64,000 nt of DNA from Pseudomonadota bacterium (GTDB lineage Bacteria > Pseudomonadota > Alphaproteobacteria > Sphingomonadales > Sphingomonadaceae): the NCBI GenBank assembly GCA_023445495.1, contig JAEXLC010000223.1, forward strand, positions 1 through 64,000, written 5' to 3'. The notes beneath the pieces were generated by a model. That model ran no database searches, was not told the origin of the DNA, and worked only from the letters and a program-made list of their open reading frames with translations. Both the position numbers and the translations under genes were made by a program. This document shows positions 56,567 through 64,000 of this stretch, one piece after another; position 1 is the stretch's first letter, and every line of letters starts with the position of its first letter.

Positions 56567-58071
56567 CTGCGCGGGGCCTGGCGGCGATAGCTCAGCGCTT
56601 CGGCGACATGGATCCTGCCGACGTCGCCTGCCCCCGCCAGGTCCGCAATCGTGCGCGCGACCCGCAGCACCCGCGTATAGCCCCGCGCCGATAGCCGCAT
56701 CGCCTCGGCAGCCTGCGCCAGCAGCTTGCGGCCCGGCTCGTCGGGCGTGGCGTGGCCGGTGAGCAGTTCGCCATCCGCCTCGGCGTTGGTCCGTGCGGGC
56801 ACGTCGCGATATCGCGCCGCCTGCACCGCCCGTGCCTCCGCCACCCGCACCGCCACCTCCGCGGAACGCTCCGCCGGCCGGTCCAGCACCAGGTCCGCCG
56901 CCGTCACCGGCTGCACATCGACATGCAGGTCGATCCGGTCGAGCAGCGGGCCGGATACCTTGGCCTGGTAATCCGCCGCGCAGCGCGGCGCCCGCGCACA
57001 GGCGAGCGCCGGATCGCCCAGGTGCCCGCACCGGCACGGGTTCATCGCCGCGACCAGCTGGACGCGCGCCGGGAAGGTCACATGCGCATTGGCCCGCGCT
57101 ACGCTCACCACCCCCGCCTCGATCGGCTGCCGGAGCGAATCGAGCACCGCGCGCTGGAACTCGGGCAGCTCGTCGAGGAACAGCACGCCCAGATGCGCGA
57201 GGCTCACCTCGCCAGGCTTCACCCTGAGCCCGCCACCGGTCAGCGCCGCCATCGAGGCGGAGTGATGCGGCGAGCGGAATGGCCGCGTCCGGGTCAGCCG
57301 CCCGCCCTGCAGCGTGCCGGCGACCGAGGCGACCATCGACACCTCCAGCGCCTCGCCCGCGTCCAGCGGCGGCAATATGCCCGGCAGGCACGATGCCAGC
57401 AGCGACTTGCCCGCGCCGGGCGGGCCGCACATCAGCAGATTATGCCCGCCGGCCGCCGCGATCTCGAGCGCGCGGCGCGCCGTCTCCTGCCCCTTCACCT
57501 GCGCGAGGTCCGGGCCGGGCACCGGCGGATCGACGGTTCCCGCCTCGGCCGCGGGCAGCAGCTGGTGGCCCTTGAAATGGTTGAGCAGCGCGATCAGGTC
57601 CGGCGCGGCGATCACTTCCACCTGCCCCGCCCAGCTCGCCTCGGGTCCTTGCGCGGCGGGGCAGACCAGCCCCTTGCCCGTCTCCGCCGCATGGAGCGCG
57701 GCGAGCAGCACCCCGGGGCTCGGCGCGATCCGCCCGTCCAGCGCCAGCTCGCCGACCACGACATAACCCGACAGCATCTCGGCATCGACCACGCCCATCG
57801 CCCCCAGCAGCGCCAGCGCCACGGCCAGGTCGAAATGCGAGCCTTCCTTGGGCAGGTCGGCAGGCGAGAGGTTGAGGATGATGTGCTTGGGCGGCAGCGC
57901 CAGCCCGATCGCGGCCATCGCCGCGCGCACGCGCTCGCGGCTTTCCGCCACGGCCTTGTCGGGCAGGCCGACGACCACGAACTTGGGCAGGCCGGCGACG
58001 AGGTTGCACTGCACCTCCACCGCCCGGGCCTCCAGCCCCAGATAGGCAACCGTCGAAACGCTCGCGACCAA
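56563..58071 (-). CDS. comM: Mg-chelatase-like AAA ATPase ComM/YifB
   Basis: A 502-residue AAA+ helicase-like protein implicated in natural transformation (branch migration during recombination). N-terminal ChlI domain (VSTVAYLGLEARAVEVQ, VVGLPDKAVAESRERVRAA, LNLSPADLPKEGSHFDL), Walker A CGPPGAGKSLLA, Walker B LFLDELPEF, and the C-terminal YTRVLRVARTIADL block. The TTG at 58071 matches the usual N-terminus (M/L-V-A-x-V-S-T-V); an ATG at 58149 in frame would add 26 residues. Confidence 0.92.
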   Translation of the reverse strand: MVASVSTVAYLGLEARAVEVQCNLVAGLPKFVVVGLPDKAVAESRERVRAAMAAIGLALPPKHIILNLSPADLPKEGSHFDLAVALALLGAMGVVDAEMLSGYVVVGELALDGRIAPSPGVLLAALHAAETGKGLVCPAAQGPEASWAGQVEVIAAPDLIALLNHFKGHQLLPAAEAGTVDPPVPGPDLAQVKGQETARRALEIAAAGGHNLLMCGPPGAGKSLLASCLPGILPPLDAGEALEVSMVASVAGTLQGGRLTRTRPFRSPHHSASMAALTGGGLRVKPGEVSLAHLGVLFLDELPEFQRAVLDSLRQPIEAGVVSVARANAHVTFPARVQLVAAMNPCRCGHLGDPALACARAPRCAADYQAKVSGPLLDRIDLHVDVQPVTAADLVLDRPAERSAEVAVRVAEARAVQAARYRDVPARTNAEADGELLTGHATPDEPGRKLLAQAAEAMRLSARGYTRVLRVARTIADLAGAGDVGRIHVAEALSYRRQAPRS

Positions 58072-58149
58072 GCCCGCCTCCCCCGACCGTGCCGCACGAT
58101 AGCCGCAGCACGGCCGGATGCGCGCCGGGATGCGGCCGGAACGGATCAA

Positions 58150-59745
58150 TCAGGGCGCGCTGGTGCGGAAGTTGTGCTTCACCGCGCTCAGCAGCGGATT
58201 GGTGCCGTCGGGCATATGGTCATAGTTGATCGCCCAGAGGATCGCCCCGCCCAGCCCGGTCTGGCGGACATAGAGCCCCTTGGCCGCGATCGACAGCTCG
58301 TCCTCATAGCTCAGGAACCCCGCCTGGCTTAGCCCCGAGCCCGCCGGCGAGAAGCCGCCGGGATAGCTGCGATAGCCGACCTGCGCGGTCTCATCCCAGC
58401 TATAGGTGCCCCGGTTCAGATAGCCCCAGCGCACCAGCTCGGAATAGCGCAGCGGCGTGTCCTGGACTTCGAAGATATTGTTATGCTCGGTATCCTGGCG
58501 CGGCCCGGTGATCGTCGGCCCGTAATAGATGCCGTAGAAACCGATCCCGATGCCGATCTTGCTGCGCGGAACACCGGTTTTCACATAGGCCTGCACGCTG
58601 CTCTCGATATCGCGCGGCGTGGTCCCGGTGGCGCCGTAGATCGGGCTGGAGAACCAGGAGAACCATCCCGCCTGGTTCCAGGCGCTGCCGATGCCGTAGC
58701 TCATCACATTATACTGATCGACGAGGTTGGCGATGTCCGCCTGCCACTGCTCGACCATCCCCTCGCGCGGGCCGCTCTTGGGCAGGTCGTTGATCGAGAC
58801 CAGATAGCCTGGGAAGGTAATCACGAAGCGCCGGCCATTCTGGTAGCGTGGCCGCGCATTCGCCTCGGCGCGCAGCTCGGTGATCAGCGCGATCGCCCGC
58901 CGCCGCGCTTCCTCGCCGCTGACCTTCAGCGCCGCGCTGCCCTCGAGCCGGTCCTCCCAGTCGACATCGATGCCGTCATAGTCGTGCGCGACAAGGTAAT
59001 CGACGAGGTTGCGCACGAAGGTCGGCCGCACCGCGTCCGTGCTCGATCGCAGGAAGCCGTCACCATCGCCCTCGCCGCCCAGCATGAGCAGCGCCTTCTT
59101 GCCGGCATCATGCGCGCGCCTGACCAGATAGTCCTCGACGCTGCGCACCCCGTCCGGCGAAAGCCCGGCATCGTGCGCGGTGCCGGCACCCTTGACCACC
59201 TGCCCCGCCTGCCCGCCCAGCGTGCCGCTGCCCGGCGCCACGCGCGCGAACATCAGATGGGTGAGCGCCGTCACGTCCACCTTGTCGGGCGGATAGCTCC
59301 AGTCCCAGTAATAGCCGAGATAATAGCCGGTGACCCAGGGCTTGTCGGTGACGGGGGTGGTCACGGTGATCGTCGCGGTCGCCGTTGCGTTGGGGTCCGC
59401 CGCGCTCTTCGCGACCAGATGGTAGACGCCCGGCGCTGCCGGGGCGGCATAGATCCCCGCCGCCGAGACCGTGCCGCCATTCGCTTCCTGCACCGCCCAG
59501 GTGCAATTCTGGTTGCTCGATCCGGTCACCTGGCAACCGTAATGCCGGGTCGCCTCGGTCGGCAGCGAGAAGCTGCTCGGCGCGACCCGGACGGTCAACG
59601 CCGAGGTGGGCGACGGCGTGGGAGAAGGCGACGGGGATGCCGTAGGCGTCGGGCTGGGCGCGGGCGATACGGTACCCCCTCCCCCGCCGCCGCTGCAGGC
59701 GGAAAGGAGGAGCATCGGAGCGAGCATGCGGAAGGGGCGGAGCAT
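58150..59745 (-). CDS. GH18-family lipoprotein with BIG2-like domain
   Basis: A 531-residue lipoprotein. Lipobox LLLSAC at residues 11-16, then a Gly run and a Pro/Ser/Thr linker, a BIG2-like sandwich (LTVRVAPSSFSLPTEATRHY ... TITVTTPV) and a GH18 catalytic domain with YDGIDVDWED (the DxxDxDxE motif, catalytic Glu present), YNVMSYGIG and AILWAINYD. GH18 members cleave chitin or related beta-1,4-GlcNAc bonds, sometimes peptidoglycan-type chains. It is not linked to the uronate genes. Confidence 0.9.
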   Translation of the reverse strand: MLRPFRMLAPMLLLSACSGGGGGGTVSPAPSPTPTASPSPSPTPSPTSALTVRVAPSSFSLPTEATRHYGCQVTGSSNQNCTWAVQEANGGTVSAAGIYAAPAAPGVYHLVAKSAADPNATATATITVTTPVTDKPWVTGYYLGYYWDWSYPPDKVDVTALTHLMFARVAPGSGTLGGQAGQVVKGAGTAHDAGLSPDGVRSVEDYLVRRAHDAGKKALLMLGGEGDGDGFLRSSTDAVRPTFVRNLVDYLVAHDYDGIDVDWEDRLEGSAALKVSGEEARRRAIALITELRAEANARPRYQNGRRFVITFPGYLVSINDLPKSGPREGMVEQWQADIANLVDQYNVMSYGIGSAWNQAGWFSWFSSPIYGATGTTPRDIESSVQAYVKTGVPRSKIGIGIGFYGIYYGPTITGPRQDTEHNNIFEVQDTPLRYSELVRWGYLNRGTYSWDETAQVGYRSYPGGFSPAGSGLSQAGFLSYEDELSIAAKGLYVRQTGLGGAILWAINYDHMPDGTNPLLSAVKHNFRTSAP

Positions 59746-59888
59746 GGCGCCGACATGCCCACCGCACTGCGGACGAAACGACGCCGCCGCGATCAAATCC
59801 GGCTCGGTGGCGACGAAACAGGCCTAATCCAGGATCAACCGTTCGCACGTGTCTTGCAGACACAACACACACTCCCCACCTGCTCTGC

Positions 59889-60212
59889 ATGGCAGGCGCA
59901 CGAAGTCCTTTCCTCCGCACCGCCCTGTTCGTCACGGGGATGCTGGTGATCGCCGTTTCGCCGGTGGTCGGCATCCTGCCGGGGCCGGGCGGGGTCTTCG
60001 TCTTCGCCGCCGGCCTGGTGCTCGTCCTCCAGAACTCGGCCTGGGCGCAGAAGGTCTTCTGCCGCGCCAAGAAGCGCTGGCCGCGATTCGGCCATTACGC
60101 CGACATGGCACTGCGCAGGCGGAGCGCCCGGCGCCGGAGATTGCGCGCGCAGGAGGCGAAAATCGCCAGCGCGGAGGGGAAAGTCCTGGGTTTCGGAGAC
60201 GGAACACGTTGA
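59889..60212 (+). CDS. small PGPGW-type transmembrane protein
   Basis: A 107-residue protein with a helix (TALFVTGMLVIAVSPVVGIL), the motif LPGPGG followed by a second helix and a long Arg/Lys-rich cytoplasmic tail (RRRSARRRRLRAQEAK). The PGPG motif between two helices marks a family of uncharacterised membrane proteins. Upstream of rpmH on the same strand. Confidence 0.72.
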   Translation: MAGARSPFLRTALFVTGMLVIAVSPVVGILPGPGGVFVFAAGLVLVLQNSAWAQKVFCRAKKRWPRFGHYADMALRRRSARRRRLRAQEAKIASAEGKVLGFGDGTR

Positions 60213-60238
60213 CTCGTTCCGAACGCCCCACTATGGGC
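60210..60238 (+). promoter_or_regulatory. candidate promoter of the rpmH-rnpA unit
   Basis: TTGACT, a 17-base spacer, and TATGGG, 61 bases before the rpmH start. It begins within the final codon of the preceding gene. The -10 box is weak. Confidence 0.4.
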
Positions 60239-60299
60239 ACCCGACACGCGGCCGCCCCTGTGGTGGCCCTTTTACGTTCTAGATACTTGAGGATGAGCG

Positions 60300-60434
60300 A
60301 TGAAGCGGACCTTTCAGCCGAGCAACCTGGTGCGTGCGCGCCGGCACGGCTTCCGCAGCCGCATGGCGACCCCGGGCGGCCGCAACGTGATCCGCGCCCG
60401 CCGCGCCCGCGGCCGCAACAAGCTGTCGGCGTAA
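60300..60434 (+). CDS. rpmH: 50S ribosomal protein L34
   Basis: A 44-residue ribosomal protein that reads [18 protein letters not shown] and ends [12 protein letters not shown], a textbook L34. GAGG lies eight bases before the ATG. Too short for most ORF cut-offs. Its neighbour rnpA follows after a short gap, as in nearly all bacteria. Confidence 0.98.
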   Translation: MKRTFQPSNLVRARRHGFRSRMATPGGRNVIRARRARGRNKLSA

Positions 60435-60451
60435 TCGCCGACGGTGCGGTG

Positions 60452-60784
60452 GTGGGCCTTACCCGGCTCACCCAGCGCAAGGATTATCTCGCAGCGAATG
60501 CAGGCAAGCGGGCTCCCATGCCCGGCTTCGTCCTGATTGTTCGCGCGCGTGACGATGCCGATCCGGTCATGCGGGTCGGCATTACCGTATCCAAGAAAGT
60601 CGGCAACGCGGTGATCCGCAACCGGATGAAGCGCCGGTTCCGGCAGCTCGCCCGCGAAGTGCTGCCCGAGGCCGGCCTTCCCGGCGCCGATCATGTGCTG
60701 ATCGGCAGGCATAGCGGCATCGAACGCCCGTTCGACGACCTGAAGGCCGAGCTGGTCAAGGCGCTGGGCAAGGTGAAGCGGTGA
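60452..60784 (+). CDS. rnpA: ribonuclease P protein component
   Basis: A 110-residue basic protein with the RnpA signature RNRMKRRFRQLARE and GITVSKKVGNAVIRN, which assists the catalytic RNA in maturing tRNA 5' ends. Starts at GTG 60452 (VGLTRLTQRKDY); GTG 60449 is an alternative. Shares the rpmH transcript. Confidence 0.95.
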   Translation: MGLTRLTQRKDYLAANAGKRAPMPGFVLIVRARDDADPVMRVGITVSKKVGNAVIRNRMKRRFRQLAREVLPEAGLPGADHVLIGRHSGIERPFDDLKAELVKALGKVKR

Positions 60785-60797
60785 ATACCCCGTCCTT

Positions 60798-60904
60798 CGT
60801 CATGCTGAACTTGTCTCAGCATCCAACGCGCGACACGGGAATCGGCAGAGCCTCCTGTCTTTCGTTCGCGGCACGTTGGACCCTGAAGCAAGTTCAGGGT
60901 GACG
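60798..60904. repeat. REP-like inverted pair between rnpA and yidD
   Basis: Arms CGTCATGCTGAACTTGTCTC and the inverse of CGTCACCCTGAACTTGCTTC, with CCAACG/CGTTGG inside. The loop is longer than in the copies at 14433 and 19436. It interrupts an otherwise conserved housekeeping operon. Confidence 0.85.
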
Positions 60905-60923
60905 GGTGTGGGAGCCGCGACGC

Positions 60924-61136
60924 ATGATGGCGAAGCTCCTCATCCTGCTCGCCCGCGCCTGGCAGATTGGCCCCTCGGCGGTGCTTCCGCCAAGCTGCCG
61001 CTACCAACCCAGCTGTTCGGCCTATGCAATCGAGGCACTTCGCCGCTATGGGGCAATGAAAGGCAGCTGGCTCGCCATCCGGCGGATCGCCCGCTGCCAT
61101 CCCTGGGGCGGGCACGGCTACGATCCGGTGCCATAA
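60924..61136 (+). CDS. yidD: membrane protein insertion efficiency factor
   Basis: A 70-residue peripheral membrane protein beginning MMAKLLILLARAWQ with the conserved cysteine pattern SCRYQPSCSAYAIEAL and the typical WLAIRRIARCHPWGGHGYDP. It helps YidC insert membrane proteins and sits in the usual place between rnpA and yidC. The first of two tandem ATGs (60924) is taken. Confidence 0.96.
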   Translation: MMAKLLILLARAWQIGPSAVLPPSCRYQPSCSAYAIEALRRYGAMKGSWLAIRRIARCHPWGGHGYDPVP

Positions 61137-61158
61137 AGTTTTTCCGAGGAAGTCGTTC

Positions 61159-62862
61159 GTGAAGGATGATCAGAAGAATTTCCTGCTGTTCGCGGTGATC
61201 GCGGGGCTGCTGCTGTTCGCATGGCCCTACGCCATGCACTGGTTCTTCCCGCAGCAGCCGGCCGCCACCCAGATGGTGAACGGCAAGCAGGTGCCCAAGG
61301 CGCTGCCGACGGCGGATGCCCCGGCCGCGCTGCGCGACCGTGCGATCGTGCTGGCCGAGAGCCCGCGCGTCGCGATCGAGACGCCGTCGCTCAAGGGCTC
61401 GATCAACCTCAAGGGCGCGCGAATCGACGATCTCGTGCTCGTGAAATATGACGAGACGACCGCGAAGAACTCGCCGCCGATCCACCTGCTCTCGCCCAAC
61501 GGCACGCAGGGCGCCTATTTCGCCGAGTTCGGCTGGGCGGGCGCCGGCGTGCAGGCGCCGACCGCAAGCACGGTGTGGCAGGCAAGCGGCACCAAGCTGA
61601 CGCCGACCACCCCGGTCACGCTGACCAGCAAGTCCGCCACCGGCCAGATTTTCCGCATCGAGCTGTCGGTCGACCAGGACTATATGTTCTCGATCCGCCA
61701 GACGGTCGCGAACCTTGGCCAGGCGCCGGTCGCGGTCACGCCCTACGCGTCGGTCTCGCGTGCGGAGCGCTCGAAGGACGCCGGCCAGTGGGCCGCACGC
61801 GTCGGCCCGATCGCCGCAACCGCCGACGAAGCCCATTATCTTGGCTGGGGCGACGTCGAGAAGGCGCCGCTTACCTACAAGAGCAGCGGCGGCTGGGCCG
61901 GCTTCACCGATCATTACTGGCTGACCACGCTGATCCCCGATCAGCGCGTGCCCGTCACGCTCGGCCAGCGCCAGAACCCGAGCAAGGCCTATCAGGCCGA
62001 TTATCAGCTCGATCAGCCGCTCAACATCGCGCCGGGCAAGCAGACCACCTATTCGAGCCGCTTCTTCGCCGGCGCGAAGGAAGTGAAGCTGCTTGATTCC
62101 TATCAGGACAAGCTGGCGATCAAGCGCTTCAGCTATGCGATCGACTGGGGCTGGTTCGGCGTGATCGAGCAGCCGATCTTCTACTATCTCGATTTCCTGT
62201 TCCGCCTGGTCGGCAATTTCGGCGTGGCGATCATCCTGCTGACGATCACCATCCGCGGCCTGCTGTTCCCGATCGCGCACAAGCAGTTCGAATCGATGGC
62301 GCGCATGCGCGTGATCCAGCCGAAGATGAAGGCGCTGCAGGAGCGCTACAAGGACGACAAGCAGCGCCAGCAGCAGGAGATCATGAAGCTGTACAGGGAG
62401 GAGAAGGTAAACCCGCTCGCGGGCTGCCTGCCGATCCTGCTCCAGATCCCGATCATGTTCGCGCTGTACAAGGTGCTGCTGCTGACGATCGAAATGCGCC
62501 ACCAGCCCTTCGTCTTCTGGATCAAGGACCTTTCGGCGCCCGATCCCGCGACGATCCTCAACCTGTTCGGCTATCTCCACTTCACCCCGCCGTCCTTCCT
62601 GGCGATCGGCGTGATCCCGGTGCTGCTGGGCGTGTCGATGTACTTCCAGATGAAGTTCAACCCGGCGCCGATGGACGAGGTCCAGAAGCAGGTGTTCGCG
62701 ATCATGCCGTGGATGCTGATGTTCCTGATGGCGCCGTTCGCGGTCGGCCTGCAGGTCTACTGGATCACCTCGAACGTGATCACGATCCTGCAGCAGCAGT
62801 GGCTCTACTCGCGCCACCCGGTGCTGAAGCAGTCGATGAAGAAGGAAGCACCCGCCAAGTGA
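61159..62862 (+). CDS. yidC: membrane protein insertase
   Basis: A 567-residue Oxa1/YidC insertase that places proteins in the inner membrane alone or with Sec. N-terminal helix ([19 protein letters not shown]), large periplasmic beta domain (about 60-340) and the conserved five-helix core with [40 protein letters not shown] and [23 protein letters not shown] or ATG issues do not arise; start follows yidD by 22 bases. Confidence 0.97.
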   Translation: MKDDQKNFLLFAVIAGLLLFAWPYAMHWFFPQQPAATQMVNGKQVPKALPTADAPAALRDRAIVLAESPRVAIETPSLKGSINLKGARIDDLVLVKYDETTAKNSPPIHLLSPNGTQGAYFAEFGWAGAGVQAPTASTVWQASGTKLTPTTPVTLTSKSATGQIFRIELSVDQDYMFSIRQTVANLGQAPVAVTPYASVSRAERSKDAGQWAARVGPIAATADEAHYLGWGDVEKAPLTYKSSGGWAGFTDHYWLTTLIPDQRVPVTLGQRQNPSKAYQADYQLDQPLNIAPGKQTTYSSRFFAGAKEVKLLDSYQDKLAIKRFSYAIDWGWFGVIEQPIFYYLDFLFRLVGNFGVAIILLTITIRGLLFPIAHKQFESMARMRVIQPKMKALQERYKDDKQRQQQEIMKLYREEKVNPLAGCLPILLQIPIMFALYKVLLLTIEMRHQPFVFWIKDLSAPDPATILNLFGYLHFTPPSFLAIGVIPVLLGVSMYFQMKFNPAPMDEVQKQVFAIMPWMLMFLMAPFAVGLQVYWITSNVITILQQQWLYSRHPVLKQSMKKEAPAK

Positions 62863-63497
62863 GCGCGTTCGACGACGACATGATCGAGGCTGCGCGAAAG
62901 ACCTTCGCCGGCCCGATCACGTTCCTCAAATCGGCCCCCAAGCTCGAGCACCTCCCCAATCCGGTGGTGCCCGAGGTGGCGTTCGCCGGCCGGTCGAACG
63001 TGGGCAAGTCGTCGCTGATCAACGCGCTGACCAACCGCAACAGCCTTGCGCGCACCTCGAACACTCCGGGGCGCACGCAGGAGCTGAACTTCTTCGACGT
63101 GGGCGAGCCGCTGAAATTCCGGCTGGTCGACATGCCCGGCTATGGCTTCGCCAAGGCGCCCAAGGACATGGTCCGCCAGTGGCGCTACCTGGTGAACGAC
63201 TTCCTGCGCGGGCGCGACGTGCTCAAGCGCGCGCTGGTGCTGATCGACGCGCGTCACGGCATCAAGGACGTCGACAACGACATCCTCGACATGCTCGACA
63301 CGGCGGCGGTGAGTTACCGCATCGTCCTGACCAAGGCGGACAAGATCAAGGCGACCGAGCTCGCCGACGTCTTCGCCCGCACCGAGGCGGAGGCCCGCAA
63401 GCGCCCCGCCGCGCATCCGGACATCATCGCGACCTCGTCCGAAAAGGGCATGGGCATCCCCGAACTGCGCGCGGCGGTGCTGGAAGCGATCGGTTGA
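62859..63497 (+). CDS. engB: ribosome biogenesis GTP-binding protein EngB
   Basis: A 212-residue TRAFAC GTPase (YihA/YsxC) needed for 50S assembly. G1 [15 protein letters not shown]2/T in [16 protein letters not shown]3 DMPGYG, G4 TKAD and G5 TSSEKG are all visible. The GTG start overlaps the yidC stop (GTGA). Operon order yidC-engB is common in alphaproteobacteria. Confidence 0.96.
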   Translation: MSAFDDDMIEAARKTFAGPITFLKSAPKLEHLPNPVVPEVAFAGRSNVGKSSLINALTNRNSLARTSNTPGRTQELNFFDVGEPLKFRLVDMPGYGFAKAPKDMVRQWRYLVNDFLRGRDVLKRALVLIDARHGIKDVDNDILDMLDTAAVSYRIVLTKADKIKATELADVFARTEAEARKRPAAHPDIIATSSEKGMGIPELRAAVLEAIG

Positions 63498-63510
63498 GCC
63501 GGGGCGCCAG

Positions 63511-63849
63511 ATGACCGACGGCGCCCTGCTCTTCTCCTATGGCACGCTGCAGCTGGAGAGCGTGCAGCTCAGCCAGTTCGGCCGACTGCTCGAGGGCAGC
63601 GACGATGTGCTCCAAGGCTACAAGCAGATCGAGATCACCATCCGCGATCCCGATGTGCTGGAAGCCAGCGGCATCGAAGTCCACCTCGCACTCGTCCCCG
63701 ATGCCGAAGCGCCGCCGATCCCCGGCAAGGTCTTCCGCCTGACGCCGGCAGAGCTGGCCGCGGCGGACGTCTATGAGAGCGAGAACTATGTCCGCGTCGA
63801 GGCACCGCTCGCCAGCGGCACCACTGCCTGGGTCTATGTGAAGGCCTGA
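63511..63849 (+). CDS. gamma-glutamylcyclotransferase-family (AIG2-like) protein
   Basis: A 112-residue protein beginning with the family signature LLFSYGTLQ, followed by VFRLTPAELAAADVYESENYVRVE, where the catalytic glutamate sits in the usual YE. AIG2-like enzymes act on gamma-glutamyl groups. Function in this genome unknown. Begins 13 bases after engB. Confidence 0.86.
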   Translation: MTDGALLFSYGTLQLESVQLSQFGRLLEGSDDVLQGYKQIEITIRDPDVLEASGIEVHLALVPDAEAPPIPGKVFRLTPAELAAADVYESENYVRVEAPLASGTTAWVYVKA

Positions 63850-63892
63850 GCGGCCTCGCTTGCAATGTAGGATTTCGCATGCTGGTCTCGCA

Positions 63893-63919
63893 CGGCCGGG
63901 CTTGCACCGGCCGCTTCTT
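63893..63919 (+). terminator. possible terminator after the last gene
   Basis: CGGCCGG and CCGGCCG form a seven-base stem with a seven-base loop, followed by CTTCTTG. The T-run is poor. Confidence 0.35.
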
Positions 63920-63947
63920 GAGGCTGTTAGGAAAATAGGATCACGCG

Positions 63948-63966
63948 CTCGCAACATTGTTGCGAG
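63948..63966. promoter_or_regulatory. 19-base perfect palindrome near the right edge
   Basis: CTCGCAACA, one central T, TGTTGCGAG. It lies about 100 bases past the last gene, likely in the control region of a gene beyond the window. Confidence 0.35.
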
Positions 63967-64000
63967 ATGCGGCGCGCTTGCGGGAACTGTGTCAACTTCA

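Overview
The window is GC-rich chromosomal DNA from an alphaproteobacterium of the Sphingomonas type. Signs of this are the dense gene packing with ATGA and GTGA overlaps, two large TonB-dependent receptors of the Xanthomonas/Caulobacter/Sphingomonas subfamily, many GTG/TTG starts, and paired REP-like repeats between genes. I see no phage, plasmid, insertion-sequence or CRISPR signature. Two tRNA genes, tRNA-Thr(TGT) and tRNA-Leu(CAA), are present. Everything below rests on reading the sequence and on recalled family knowledge; no database search was run.

Layout. (1) 55-3922: metal and stress functions, namely an Nramp manganese/iron transporter, a siderophore-interacting FAD protein divergent from an AraC-type regulator, and a DUF454 membrane protein. 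(2) 3968-14404: tRNA-Thr, then a complete minus-strand potassium operon (small membrane ORFs, kdpF, kdpA, kdpB, kdpC, kdpD, kdpE) divergent from the plus-strand low-affinity transporter kup. A TTTATGG direct repeat with 11-bp phasing in the shared promoter region looks like a KdpE box. (3) 14668-38260: a polysaccharide/uronate utilisation locus. Two TonB receptors flank a LacI regulator, a carboxylesterase, a cytoplasmic chemoreceptor, kdgK, kduD, kduI, an RpiB/DhuI-like isomerase, uxaC, exuT and a hydratase-like enzyme. A divergent unit carries a 1255-residue secreted LamG protein, a DUF885 metallo-hydrolase and the second receptor. The gene set points to growth on a uronic-acid polymer cut by lyases; a shared motif ACCGGTGTCA marks four promoter-region sites. 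(4) 38381-47424: tRNA-Leu, then a ddhD-rfbF-rfbG-rfbH operon that makes a CDP-3,6-dideoxy-4-ketohexose, divergent from a four-gene unit (HpcH/HpaI aldolase, YerE-like TPP enzyme, HAD phosphatase, SDR) that probably turns it into a branched-chain sugar. (5) 47495-56566: a tightly coupled export and glycosyltransferase operon: OPX outer-membrane protein, KpsE-type co-polymerase, GtrB-like GT2, GtrA flippase, two multi-spanning lipid-linked-sugar transferases and a Tat-exported beta-helix protein. (6) 56563-63849: comM, a GH18 lipoprotein, a small membrane protein, and the conserved rpmH-rnpA-yidD-yidC-engB block, ending in a gamma-glutamylcyclotransferase-like gene.

The most interesting parts are the candidate branched CDP-sugar system coupled to glycan export, the uronate locus with two alternative isomerase types, an embedded chemoreceptor and an unassigned 1255-residue secreted protein, and small unannotated membrane ORFs at the head of the kdp operon.
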